The notes: generated by a model not told the origin, from the sequence alone. Counted from the stretch's first letter, positions 1 through 6,269 are shown. The stretch: DNA of 6,906 nt from URNF01 sp045649855 (GCA_045649855.1 JAZRQN010000038.1:1-6906); one strand, 5' to 3'. Numbers and translations are program-made.

Positions 1-8
1 AATGCGTT

Positions 9-47
9 AAAAAGCCGCGGTACGCGTCAGCGTTACCGCGGCTTTTT
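9..47. terminator. Strong bidirectional intrinsic terminator ending the late operon
   Basis: A 14-bp perfect stem (9-22 with 34-47, core GCCGCGGTA) is flanked by an A5 run on the left and a T5 run on the right. Transcripts from either strand therefore end in a GC-rich hairpin followed by U residues. A further three base pairs can form inside the loop. It closes the minus-strand structural and lysis operon and would also stop any convergent transcript from genes left of the window. Confidence 0.93.
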
Positions 48-124
48 GCCTTTTCTACCATCCAAAATTCTTGTATTTTAGGTGTCTCGAAGTTTTGTAG
101 CGAAATATTTTGTTCGTTCTCAAA

Positions 125-170
125 GTTGCCAAACCGTAGTAATACTGTATGTCTTATAAGGTTTGGCAAC
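125..170. repeat. 11-bp perfect inverted repeat GTTGCCAAACC / GGTTTGGCAAC
   Basis: The arms at 125-135 and 160-170 are exact reverse complements, separated by a 24-base AT-rich interval that itself contains the small palindrome ATACTGTAT. On the minus strand the second arm is followed only by TTTG, which is too short a T-run for a good terminator. It may be RNA structure, a protein-binding operator or a recombination-related site; the sequence does not decide. Confidence 0.7.
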
Positions 171-178
171 AAAGAGGC

Positions 179-210
179 GGAGAAAATATCGGCGAAAAAC
201 CGATTTCTCC
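179..210 (-). repeat. Imperfect hairpin downstream of the holin-like gene
   Basis: GGAGAAA and TCGG on one arm (179-192) pair with the continuous arm CCGATTTCTCC (200-210). Eleven base pairs form with a three-base bulge. On the minus strand the loop is T-rich, but no T-run follows the stem, so it is a weak terminator at best. Confidence 0.5.
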
Positions 211-243
211 CTATGTGAACGCTCCGAACGGGTGGCGATTATA

Positions 244-549
244 TTATGCCGTATGCAGCACATCACGCAATCTGCCCACAAAATCGGACAGAAAGTTTGC
301 GCCTCTTGCGGCAAAAACACCGGTCAAGATACACCCGATCGGTTTCCACGTAAATGCCATACCGAGCGCACCGTACACGTCCGCACCAACCGACAGACAC
401 AATCCGACCGAGACCGCGATTGCGGTCATCTGCATAATCACCGTCTGTTTGTTGCCTTTCCAGGTTAAAACGGCGGTTTTTGCGTATTCCACCAACGCTT
501 CCACCGTTATGGCGATCACGCCTGCCGATAATATAACTTCTATACTCAC
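244..549 (-). CDS. Holin-like phage membrane protein
   Basis: The 101-residue, strongly hydrophobic protein is the last gene of the late operon, where holins usually lie. Segments at about 5-27 (VILSAGVIAITVEALVEYAKTAV), 37-57 (VIMQMTAIAVSVGLCLSVGAD) and 69-86 (KPIGCILTGVFAARGANF) are candidate membrane spans. The first and last are weakly amphipathic, with E17, E21 and R82. The C-terminal motif TGVFAARGANFLSDFVGRL (76-94) resembles a stretch in holin-like proteins of Clostridia prophages, as I recall them. A holin would oligomerise in the membrane and time host lysis by releasing or activating an endolysin, but no endolysin gene lies on this side. The start is GTG at 549, nine bases downstream of GGGAGGG and overlapping the previous stop as GTGA. 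A non-lytic membrane role cannot be excluded. Confidence 0.7.
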   Translation of the reverse strand: MSIEVILSAGVIAITVEALVEYAKTAVLTWKGNKQTVIMQMTAIAVSVGLCLSVGADVYGALGMAFTWKPIGCILTGVFAARGANFLSDFVGRLRDVLHTA

Positions 550-839
550 GGTTCTGTTCCCTCCCGTTTATCCAGACGCTTGTGCGCGCTTTTGGTGGAC
601 TCCTCCACACGAGTTACACGATCGCGCACCTCGTCCAACTGTTCTCTGACATCCGCCATCAGCACGTCGTTTTTATCCACCTGACCGCGAATATGTTTAA
701 TATCCGAACGCATTTCGGACAATTCCGCCGCTTTCTGTTCATCTCTTGCGCGCATACCGCGCAAATTGGAAACAAGCGCCACGATCACACCGGCGGCAGA
801 CAACAGCGACAGCCATCCGGCAAGATCTAAATTCTCCAT
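546..839 (-). CDS. N-terminal membrane anchor plus coiled-coil protein, lysis-cassette neighbour
   Basis: The protein has 97 residues. Residues about 6-26 (LAGWLSLLSAAGVIVALVSNL) form one membrane segment. It is followed by a charged, heptad-patterned coiled coil from about 33 to 90 (EQKAAELSEMRSDIKHIRGQVDKNDVLMADVREQL, then VRDRVTRVEESTKSAHKRL). Small proteins of this composition sit just before holins in many Bacillota prophages. XhlA-type haemolysins have the same parts, but as I know them with the coiled coil first and the membrane segment at the C-terminus, so this is the reverse order. Arginines right after the segment suggest the coil is cytoplasmic by the positive-inside rule, though this is not certain. 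Possible roles are holin partner, lysis regulator, or a coil linking the membrane to another phage protein. Its TGA overlaps the next start as GTGA. Confidence 0.72.
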   Translation of the reverse strand: MENLDLAGWLSLLSAAGVIVALVSNLRGMRARDEQKAAELSEMRSDIKHIRGQVDKNDVLMADVREQLDEVRDRVTRVEESTKSAHKRLDKREGTEP

Positions 840-844
840 CTTTT

Positions 845-854
845 CCCCTCCTTT
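845..854 (-). promoter_or_regulatory. Ribosome binding site fixing the start of the coiled-coil membrane protein
   Basis: AAAGGAGGGG lies five bases upstream of the ATG at 839 and immediately after the nozzle stop codon. The same frame is open back to 1013 inside the nozzle gene, but no comparable site precedes any earlier start. Confidence 0.88.
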
Positions 855-855
855 G

Positions 856-2883
856 TCAGCGGTAAGTAATAACCATACTGTCCACCGCCGACAATCCGTC
901 AAAATGTATCCGCACACCAAACCGTGTTGTGCGAATACTCTTTGGGGAAATCTGCACACCGTCTTTGAGATAACCGCTCTTGAGCGTAACGGTCTCACCG
1001 CATTCAACACCATCGTACAGGCAAGAAATATTTGCAGTCAAATCTGTAGGCCTATCCATGCCGATGCGCAACCGCAAAATTTGTTTTTTCTTAGTCGGTT
1101 CGCCAAAATCATACATTTTGGTGCACAGAGAGGCTGCAATGCGCTGTTGTCCCCAACCGCTACCTGTATACACGCCATCTGCTACCCTGCTCTCAAGGTG
1201 CAGCATTTGGTCAAGCACTGAGGTGTCCTTCTCCAACCGCAACAACGCAGACATTTCCTGTCCGTTTCCATACAAGAGAAAAATCGGCTGTTCGTGCGGC
1301 AACTGCCAGACATACCAGGCAAGTTGCTGATTGGTGGTAGTATCATAGGCGGACGGAGATTGCCCAAACGCTTTCTCATCAATGCGCAATGCATACACCG
1401 TATGCTCCACCAGCAGCAAATAATAGCCTTTGTACACACCCGCCGAAGCTTCTGCCCACGCCGTTTTTTCGTGTTTGGACAACAGCGGTGATATCGCCTC
1501 TGATAGTTTACGGATGGTGCATCCGCCCGAACTTTCCACTAATGTATATACACATCCGTTGACATCCGTCCAACACAAGCGATTTCCGCAAAGGGCAATC
1601 GTATGCGGACCTGTACAACCGATACTTGCATGCAATGGTGTTATGGGGAAATATTCGGTTTTGCCGATGGCGGTCTCTGCCAAACTGCCATCTACCGCAC
1701 CAACCGACACCCTCACCGTATCGGTCAAACTGTACAGTTCCCGTTCTTTGAAAATCACCAAGCGATCACCCTGTTTTGCCAGTGCCGTGATCGCTTGGTT
1801 GGGATCTCCGACCGCAATATAGTTGCTTTCGGGATAATACAGCGGCTGTCCCTGTTCGCTCCAATAGATGCGATTGCGCTTTTGCGAACTGCCGCCGACA
1901 AACTGTCTGGAATCGCAACCTGCACGCGAACCGCCAAACCAAGTGGAAAAGCCCATAGATGCAATACATTTCTTTTCCATTGCCGTGCGCTCTTTGGATG
2001 CATAGATCGTCAGATTATCGCCGCCGGCATCCGGCATGATATACGGTTCACCGCTCTTATACACGAATTTCACGCGACCGCTGGCACGAACCACCTGCAT
2101 CTGCACGCCATATCCGTCATATCCGCTGACAGTATCAGTGGATGGTATCGTATATGTCGCAGTAGTGCCATCATCACGTTGTAATTCCGCACGAATCACA
2201 CTGCTGTGCAAAGACGTATACGGCAAAAAATATGCCGAATCCTGCGAGGTGGTGGTGTACTTGGCGCAAAACTTATCGGTCAGCAAATTGCGTGATTCGT
2301 GATTCGGCTTGGGATTACCGGGGTGGCGCCAGGTCGGTTTCACACCCTCACCGCCAACCAACACGCACGGCACATACGCCTCGCTTTGTACCGCACGCCA
2401 CGCAAACGTACTGCTGTCCTGTGCATAAATATCACCATTCGTCAAAAAGATCAGCACATCCTCAGTCTCCGAAAAGGGGTATTCCACCACCATACCCTCA
2501 ACATCCTTTGGCAGTTCGCTGATAAACCCTTCCAAAACGAATTTGCCGTCATAGGTTAAGATGCCCGTTTGCAAAGTAACGTTTCCGGTTGCTCTATCCA
2601 ACACACGACGCAGGAAACGACGTCCCATACACCTGTCACGTGTGCTGTCCTCCCCCGAAAATTTCCATTTGACCATCGCATTGTGTACCGTTAGCCCCTG
2701 ACCACTTTGTACGCAAAAAGCAGGGCGTGTACGCAACGCACCTTTTTGCCACCACATATTGCAAACCTCGGACAGTTGGCTGTCGGGAATACGCCGATCA
2801 CTGGCACGGTAGGTACAGCCACCACGCAACGCATCCACCGTAAAATCAACGGTCTTCTGCGTGCCACACGTAGGGAATTTCAT
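856..2883 (-). CDS. Beta-propeller tail nozzle / packaged-DNA stabilisation protein (P22 gp10 / T7 gp12-like)
   Basis: The 675-residue product probably forms the hexameric nozzle below the adaptor, which plugs and later conducts the DNA. The N-terminal region has RASDRRIPDSQLSEVCNMWWQKGALRTRPAF (about 26-56), the 'domain start, N-M-W, G-x-L-x-x-RP' pattern of such proteins. Blade-like beta repeats follow. The clearest block is NRIYWSEQGQPLYYPESNYIAVGDPN (337-362) leading into ITALAKQGDRLVIFKERELYSLTD (365-388). This is the signature of propeller tail proteins that compare a table of values with a sensor-like 'LVIFKE' strand. Further strands include GPHTIALCGNRLCWTDVNGCVYTL (425-448). The last 90 residues (YDFGEPTKKKQILRLRIG onwards) look like a separate beta-sandwich. 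At 675 residues it is longer than P22 gp10 (about 472) and shorter than T7 gp12 (about 794). A 13-bp inverted repeat lies inside the gene at 1757-1799. No receptor-binding or hydrolase motif is visible. Confidence 0.78.
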   Translation of the reverse strand: MKFPTCGTQKTVDFTVDALRGGCTYRASDRRIPDSQLSEVCNMWWQKGALRTRPAFCVQSGQGLTVHNAMVKWKFSGEDSTRDRCMGRRFLRRVLDRATGNVTLQTGILTYDGKFVLEGFISELPKDVEGMVVEYPFSETEDVLIFLTNGDIYAQDSSTFAWRAVQSEAYVPCVLVGGEGVKPTWRHPGNPKPNHESRNLLTDKFCAKYTTTSQDSAYFLPYTSLHSSVIRAELQRDDGTTATYTIPSTDTVSGYDGYGVQMQVVRASGRVKFVYKSGEPYIMPDAGGDNLTIYASKERTAMEKKCIASMGFSTWFGGSRAGCDSRQFVGGSSQKRNRIYWSEQGQPLYYPESNYIAVGDPNQAITALAKQGDRLVIFKERELYSLTDTVRVSVGAVDGSLAETAIGKTEYFPITPLHASIGCTGPHTIALCGNRLCWTDVNGCVYTLVESSGGCTIRKLSEAISPLLSKHEKTAWAEASAGVYKGYYLLLVEHTVYALRIDEKAFGQSPSAYDTTTNQQLAWYVWQLPHEQPIFLLYGNGQEMSALLRLEKDTSVLDQMLHLESRVADGVYTGSGWGQQRIAASLCTKMYDFGEPTKKKQILRLRIGMDRPTDLTANISCLYDGVECGETVTLKSGYLKDGVQISPKSIRTTRFGVRIHFDGLSAVDSMVITYR
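1757..1799. repeat. 13-bp perfect inverted repeat inside the nozzle gene
   Basis: ACCAAGCGATCAC at 1757-1769 is mirrored exactly by GTGATCGCTTGGT at 1787-1799, with 17 bases between. It lies within the codons for the conserved-looking NQAITALAKQGDRLVIF stretch. It could fold as a hairpin in the mRNA or serve as a DNA palindrome; no partner protein is suggested by the sequence. It could also be chance favoured by codon choice. Confidence 0.85.
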
Positions 2884-3266
2884 ACGCAATCCCCCTTCAA
2901 GCCGCGAAACAGCACATCCAAACGTCGGCGTGAAGTGGTCGCCGCCGTGCGCTTACGGTTATAAATGGTAGCGTACAACTGCTGATTGTTGCCGTCCCCC
3001 TCGCACAACGCAATCAACATCGCCACACCGTACGGCATCACATCCGTTAACTGTTTTTGCGGCAACAGCACCACTTCATCCAGAGAGCGCAACGGTGTAA
3101 AGTGTTCCAACTTGTCTGTGTGCCACAAATCCGCATATATCTGGTTAACCACCGCCAAACCGCGCGCTTGCAGTTCCGTATCGCTGCCACTGTCCGGTCG
3201 GCCGTAAATATCCGTATAGTTGAGCAATCGCAACGCTCGCTCTAACACATCTCGTCCGCTTCGCAT
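2880..3266 (-). CDS. Head-to-tail adaptor (P22 gp4 / T7 gp11-like)
   Basis: The predicted product has 128 residues. It should form the ring below the portal that receives the tail nozzle. It begins with a helix (MRSGRDVLERALRLLNYTD), followed by a second helical region (ELQARGLAVVNQIYADLW, about 31-48). A beta segment with LEHFTPLRSLDEVVLLP (53-69) comes next, then a conserved-looking helix and turn DVMPYGVAMLIALCEGDGNNQQLYATIYNRKR (75-106), and a basic C-terminal tail. This alternation of helices, and the 'PYGVAMLIALxEGDGxxQQ' stretch before a basic tail, is what adaptors of short-tailed and many Bacillota phages look like. P22 gp4 is about 166 residues. Assignment rests on that pattern plus its place between capsid and nozzle genes. 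Its TGA overlaps the next ATG as ATGA, so the two are probably made in coupled amounts. Confidence 0.75.
   Translation of the reverse strand: MRSGRDVLERALRLLNYTDIYGRPDSGSDTELQARGLAVVNQIYADLWHTDKLEHFTPLRSLDEVVLLPQKQLTDVMPYGVAMLIALCEGDGNNQQLYATIYNRKRTAATTSRRRLDVLFRGLKGDCV
2891..2897 (-). promoter_or_regulatory. Ribosome binding site choosing the ATG of the nozzle gene
   Basis: AAGGGGG lies inside the last codons of the adaptor gene, seven bases upstream of the ATG at 2883. A TTG two codons earlier (2889) is only one base from this site, so it cannot be the start. Confidence 0.75.
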
Positions 3267-3270
3267 AATC

Positions 3271-3280
3271 TCCCTCCTTT
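3271..3280 (-). promoter_or_regulatory. Ribosome binding site fixing the adaptor start
   Basis: AAAGGAGGGA lies four bases before the ATG at 3266. An in-frame ATG further upstream (3314) would add 16 residues, but it sits inside the capsid-adaptor hairpin and lacks a ribosome binding site. The shorter product is preferred. Confidence 0.88.
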
Positions 3281-3287
3281 TTGAGCG

Positions 3288-3319
3288 GGGCGGTGCCGCG
3301 CTCTCGCACGACACCGCCC
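3288..3319 (-). promoter_or_regulatory. 14-bp GNRA-capped hairpin between capsid and adaptor genes
   Basis: On the minus strand two 14-base arms (3306-3319 and 3288-3301) pair over their whole length, with two G-T wobbles, around a GAGA tetraloop. The loop starts 10 bases after the capsid stop, and the hairpin ends about 8 bases before the adaptor ribosome binding site. No T-run follows (the next bases are CGCTCAAAAAGG), so it is not a standard intrinsic terminator. Likely roles are protecting the 3' end of capsid mRNA, RNase processing, or partial attenuation, any of which would lift capsid output over the downstream tail genes. The structure is plain; the role is inferred. Confidence 0.75.
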
Positions 3320-3329
3320 GAACGGTCTA

Positions 3330-4241
3330 TTAGTATACGTACGCGTAAATCGCGTTCTCCATGTTGTTGCGGATGAACAGATCATAGTACACGCGGTAGT
3401 CGAATTTCCACGCGTCCGCGTTGAGGTTATGCGCAGGGTCAAACGCACGCACCTTTTCGGTCTTTTTGACCAGAGAAGCGGCACGTTTGGGCATCACCAG
3501 CAGACCGATGCTCTTGGCATTGTCCGCAGGTTTGAAACCGCCGTCGATCTGACCGTCGGTAACACCGTCATTGAAGACGTAAGCGGTCTTCATACGACTG
3601 TCGGGAGTGGGCAGAACGGCAACGCCGTTGAGAGATTTCACCTCGGTGTTCACAGCGCCTTTCTTGAAGGAGTTGACCACCAACATACGGGAAATGTCAG
3701 CACTCTGCTGCAGAGCAGCCCACATCTCGCTGTCTACAAACGCAACCAGTTCCTCGTCATAGCCGACTTCATTCTGTACCTTGCGGATAGCTTCGGACAA
3801 CATCGAAAACGCATCGGTGTCGGGAGTACCTTCCACCGTCTGGGTCCGGGTAGCGGCAAAACCGCCCAGTTTGGACAGCACGTAAGCGTCGATTTCAGGC
3901 ACGACCTGCGTACGCACAAACTCACCCATCACCTGACCTGCAAGATCGGCAATACCGGTTTCATCATTGTCTTCACGGTCAAGCTGGAAAGAGCGACCGC
4001 GATCCTGAGACAAGGTGTACGGTTCTGCGGAAACGGACACGGTACCGGACACAAAGCCGGTATCACGGTCATAGTTGCCAAGACCCGAGAAAGACATCTC
4101 GGGGATCAGGACGGTTTTGCCGCCCACAAACTTGGCACGCAGAGTGTTGTCAGCCAAGAAGCCGGTTACCGGTTTATGCACGATCGCTTTGTCCAGTTCA
4201 CCGGTCATAGTGGATTCGAAGTTTTCAAAATCAATACTCAT
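3330..4241 (-). CDS. Major capsid protein (HK97 fold)
   Basis: This protein forms the icosahedral shell. The 303-residue sequence contains the block NYDRDTGFVSGTVSVSAEPYTL followed by SQDRGRSFQLDREDNDETG (about 56-96). That is the E-loop/P-domain signature common to HK97-fold coat proteins of Gram-positive phages. A long helix-type region follows (97-125). An A-domain-like middle runs from about 145 to 250, and the C-terminal end YRVYYDLFIRNNMENAIYAYV (282-302) is also typical. There is no N-terminal delta domain; the separate short gene upstream is the likely scaffold. The ATG at 4241 is preceded by AAAAGGAGAA at good spacing. The gene ends in tandem stops, TAA TAG, and is followed at once by a strong hairpin (3288-3319). 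I find no auxiliary decoration or protease gene nearby. Confidence 0.92.
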   Translation of the reverse strand: MSIDFENFESTMTGELDKAIVHKPVTGFLADNTLRAKFVGGKTVLIPEMSFSGLGNYDRDTGFVSGTVSVSAEPYTLSQDRGRSFQLDREDNDETGIADLAGQVMGEFVRTQVVPEIDAYVLSKLGGFAATRTQTVEGTPDTDAFSMLSEAIRKVQNEVGYDEELVAFVDSEMWAALQQSADISRMLVVNSFKKGAVNTEVKSLNGVAVLPTPDSRMKTAYVFNDGVTDGQIDGGFKPADNAKSIGLLVMPKRAASLVKKTEKVRAFDPAHNLNADAWKFDYRVYYDLFIRNNMENAIYAYVY

Positions 4242-4272
4242 ATTGTATTCTCCTTTTCGTTATATAAATTGC

Positions 4273-4656
4273 TCAGGAAAGAGCTTTTTCGAATGCGCGG
4301 GCAAATGCATCCGAAACAGGTGCCGCCCGCAGAGCACCCGTTTGCAGAGAACCAACGGCGCAAGCCGCCGTGCGTTCCCGTCTTGCCTCTTCGGCCGCAA
4401 TGGCCTGCTGTTCATAAAAGCGGTGGCGCAAATACGCATCAAACAGAGATACGTTCTGCTCGCGCGCGATCTGCAACACCCTCTCCGGCACCTGCTCGAG
4501 ACTCTGCACCTCCGGGAACTCTTGCTGTAAAGTTGCAAACCCTTCCACCGACACAGACTCCTCGTTGACACTCGGTTGTGCCTCCGTTTCGACATCGGGG
4601 GTGTTAGTGGGCATATCGGGGGTGGTTTCCACCACCGTTTCCAAACATTCTTCCAT
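4273..4656 (-). CDS. Scaffold-like / minor head assembly protein
   Basis: The 127-residue protein lies between portal and major capsid genes, where P22-type and many Bacillota phages carry their scaffold. Residues 1-39 are acidic, proline- and threonine-rich and low in complexity, with no hydrophobic core. Residues about 40-105 look helical (FPEVQSLEQVPERVLQIAREQ, then SLFDAYLRHRFYEQQAIAAEEARRER). The C-terminal end has a short amphipathic helix, DAFARAFEKAL (116-126), resembling the coat-binding tails of scaffolds. The protein is much shorter than P22 gp8 (about 303) or T7 gp9 (about 307). The function is inferred from position and composition rather than a diagnostic motif; it could instead be a minor head protein. 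Its ribosome binding site, AAAGGGGTG, overlaps the last codons of the portal gene. A 31-bp gap separates its stop from the capsid ATG. Confidence 0.6.
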   Translation of the reverse strand: MEECLETVVETTPDMPTNTPDVETEAQPSVNEESVSVEGFATLQQEFPEVQSLEQVPERVLQIAREQNVSLFDAYLRHRFYEQQAIAAEEARRERTAACAVGSLQTGALRAAPVSDAFARAFEKALS

Positions 4657-4658
4657 AC

Positions 4659-6269
4659 CTACACCCCTTTCTGCCGCAACTCGGCAAGCAATCGCTTTTG
4701 ACCGGGAATCGTGCCTGCAGGCAATCTGCTGACAAACTGGGACGCGGTGATGACACCGTCATCCAGCAGTTTGGTGAGAATCTGCAAACTCGTTCCCTCA
4801 TCTCCCGTTACTGATTCGGATACGTCTACCTTAACCGAGAATAGCAGATTTTCACAACTCGCACCGTCGAAATCGCAGTAGCGATCCCCCTGCTCGTTGT
4901 GCAGTTTGAGCGGACGGTGTCCGTACATCGCGATCCAGAATTCTGCCCACACCCGTGCCACATCCTCACAAAACGTGAAGAAACGGTTGCGGAGCAGTTG
5001 CATCGGTTTAATCGCCGCTTCGCGTACCGCCAAAATGGCGGATGCGTTGTCGGGGTGTACGTCGCCGAGCACCACACCGCTGACACCTGCCTGCGACAGG
5101 GTATCGCTGATGAGGGTGGAAATACCGGTGTCAAACTGAGAAGAATACGCCGGCGGATCCACGTATCTGATCGCACGATCCACATCCTCCCCACTGCCGT
5201 ACACCGGAATGATCTGACCGGGATCATTGGTAATCGGCTGGGTTACCACATCACCGTTGACCACCATGATCGGCATGCCCGTCATCATAGTTGCCCACAC
5301 CGATGCAGTCAGCATACGGTTGATTGCGATCTGATTGGGGATGAGATGCACGATCTCGCTCTCACCGTATCCGCAGCCATGTCGGGTACTCCAACGGAAA
5401 GTGGCAAACGGATACAAGCGAATGCCCAAACACCAAGGCGGTCGCACCACCGCGTTGCCGCACACCTGCATACCCCATACTCGTTCCACGCCGTTCTCGT
5501 CCGCTTCTTTCCAGAAACGAGTGAGCACCGTGGCTTTGGGCGGCATATCGTCCGCGCCGTACACCGCGTCGGGTTTGATATGCTGCCATCCGCTGCCGCC
5601 AAATCGTTTGGCGGTGTGTTGCAGGCGTTGCACGGAACACTGCTGTGCAATGATGATATACGGCTGATGTTGCAGCACGTCCACCGTGGGATCGCCCAAA
5701 ATCAGTTGATCCACGTGTAACAGCTCGCTGACAATATCGCCGCGAATGGGGGTGGTGCAGGCAAGATCTGCAAACAACCCCGTATCCAAACGGTCATCCC
5801 AATAAGTATACAGGATGCCGGTGCCGGTAATGTATGCGTCCAGCATGGCCCTTTGTTTCAGGTCATCGAACTTCAGACGCTCCGCCGTATCGGCGAAATG
5901 ATCGGACAGCACGCACGCAATACGACCAAGTTGAGTTTCGCGGTCGCAAGCGCTCTCATCACCATCCCTCCATCGTTTGATAGATTCACTGATGGTCGCG
6001 GTATCGGGAATTCCCTCCGCAGAAAAGGTAACGGACACGGGGTCCGAACCGACAACCGCCATTTTATAATCGGCAATGCGTTTGATAACGTTCTGGCGTA
6101 CAAGAGGGCGGTCCTCCCCACATCCTGCACCGTGCCATTGATCGCCGAGATAAAACCGCTCATTGATCTCGTTCTGCCGCATCATACCGTGTCTGCCGAT
6201 TCCTTGTTTATACCGTACGCCGCGAGCGTATTCCTGCTCCACCTGCGTCGGTGTTAACTTTCGCTTCAC
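4659..6269 (-). CDS. Phage portal protein
   Basis: The portal forms the dodecameric ring at one capsid vertex. It docks the terminase, lets DNA pass and holds the tail. The 536-residue product shows the usual landmarks in order: NERFYLGDQW near residues 36-45; RQNVIKRIADYKMAVVGSDP at about 58-77; TGTGILYTYWD at 148-158; HVDQLILGDPT at 185-195; and a stem/crown-side block at about 297-320 (GCGYGESEIVHLIPNQIAIN). A helical region follows from about 380 to 450. The start is GTG at 6269, with GAGGAGAG a few bases upstream. The next in-frame ATG, 28 codons in, lacks a good ribosome binding site and would remove N-terminal sequence that portals normally have before the GDQW motif. The length is close to the T7 portal (about 536) and well below P22 gp1 (about 725). 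The gene ends TAG, two bases before the scaffold ATG, so the two are translationally coupled. Confidence 0.93.
   Translation of the reverse strand: MKRKLTPTQVEQEYARGVRYKQGIGRHGMMRQNEINERFYLGDQWHGAGCGEDRPLVRQNVIKRIADYKMAVVGSDPVSVTFSAEGIPDTATISESIKRWRDGDESACDRETQLGRIACVLSDHFADTAERLKFDDLKQRAMLDAYITGTGILYTYWDDRLDTGLFADLACTTPIRGDIVSELLHVDQLILGDPTVDVLQHQPYIIIAQQCSVQRLQHTAKRFGGSGWQHIKPDAVYGADDMPPKATVLTRFWKEADENGVERVWGMQVCGNAVVRPPWCLGIRLYPFATFRWSTRHGCGYGESEIVHLIPNQIAINRMLTASVWATMMTGMPIMVVNGDVVTQPITNDPGQIIPVYGSGEDVDRAIRYVDPPAYSSQFDTGISTLISDTLSQAGVSGVVLGDVHPDNASAILAVREAAIKPMQLLRNRFFTFCEDVARVWAEFWIAMYGHRPLKLHNEQGDRYCDFDGASCENLLFSVKVDVSESVTGDEGTSLQILTKLLDDGVITASQFVSRLPAGTIPGQKRLLAELRQKGV

Larger units (their letters stand above)
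48..243. other. Gene-free 3' region after the holin-like gene
   Basis: The bases between the last stop and the terminator hold no frame with a believable ribosome binding site. Open frames crossing it on both strands overlap the holin-like gene out of frame and look like shadows. It is clearly AT-richer than the coding part and contains two inverted repeats (125-170 and 179-210). Together they would form a long structured 3' untranslated region of the late transcript. No convincing promoter could be placed on either strand. Confidence 0.6.

Noticed and set aside
126..159. A promoter using TTGCCA and TTATAA in the 3' region
   Set aside because: The spacing is about 22 bases on the plus strand, and other pairings on either strand give poor -10 boxes.
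120..320. A 66-codon minus-strand frame running from the holin-like gene into the 3' region
   Set aside because: It overlaps the holin-like gene out of frame, has no suitable ribosome binding site and no recognisable composition.
149..649. Plus-strand open frames of 166 and 101 codons over the holin-like and coiled-coil genes
   Set aside because: They oppose two well-supported minus-strand genes, have no ribosome binding site and read as low-quality proteins.
2288..2305. Short tandem duplication of GTGATTC in the nozzle gene
   Set aside because: Only two seven-base copies, in frame with ordinary coding sequence; too small to carry meaning.
3267..3314. Longer adaptor with 16 additional N-terminal residues
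   Set aside because: That start lies inside the capsid-adaptor hairpin and has no ribosome binding site; the ATG at 3266 has an ideal one.
3429..4568. A 379-codon open frame on the plus strand opposite the capsid and scaffold genes
   Set aside because: It is antisense to the clear capsid gene, lacks a ribosome binding site, is rich in H, R and T as shadow frames are, and crosses two real genes and their gap.
4595..4637. Repeated ATCGGGGGTG and a small palindrome in the scaffold N-terminus
   Set aside because: Explained by repeated T, P, D and V codons in the low-complexity acidic region.
4899..5720. A 273-codon plus-strand open frame opposite the portal gene
   Set aside because: Shadow of the portal coding strand, with histidine- and arginine-heavy composition and no start signal.
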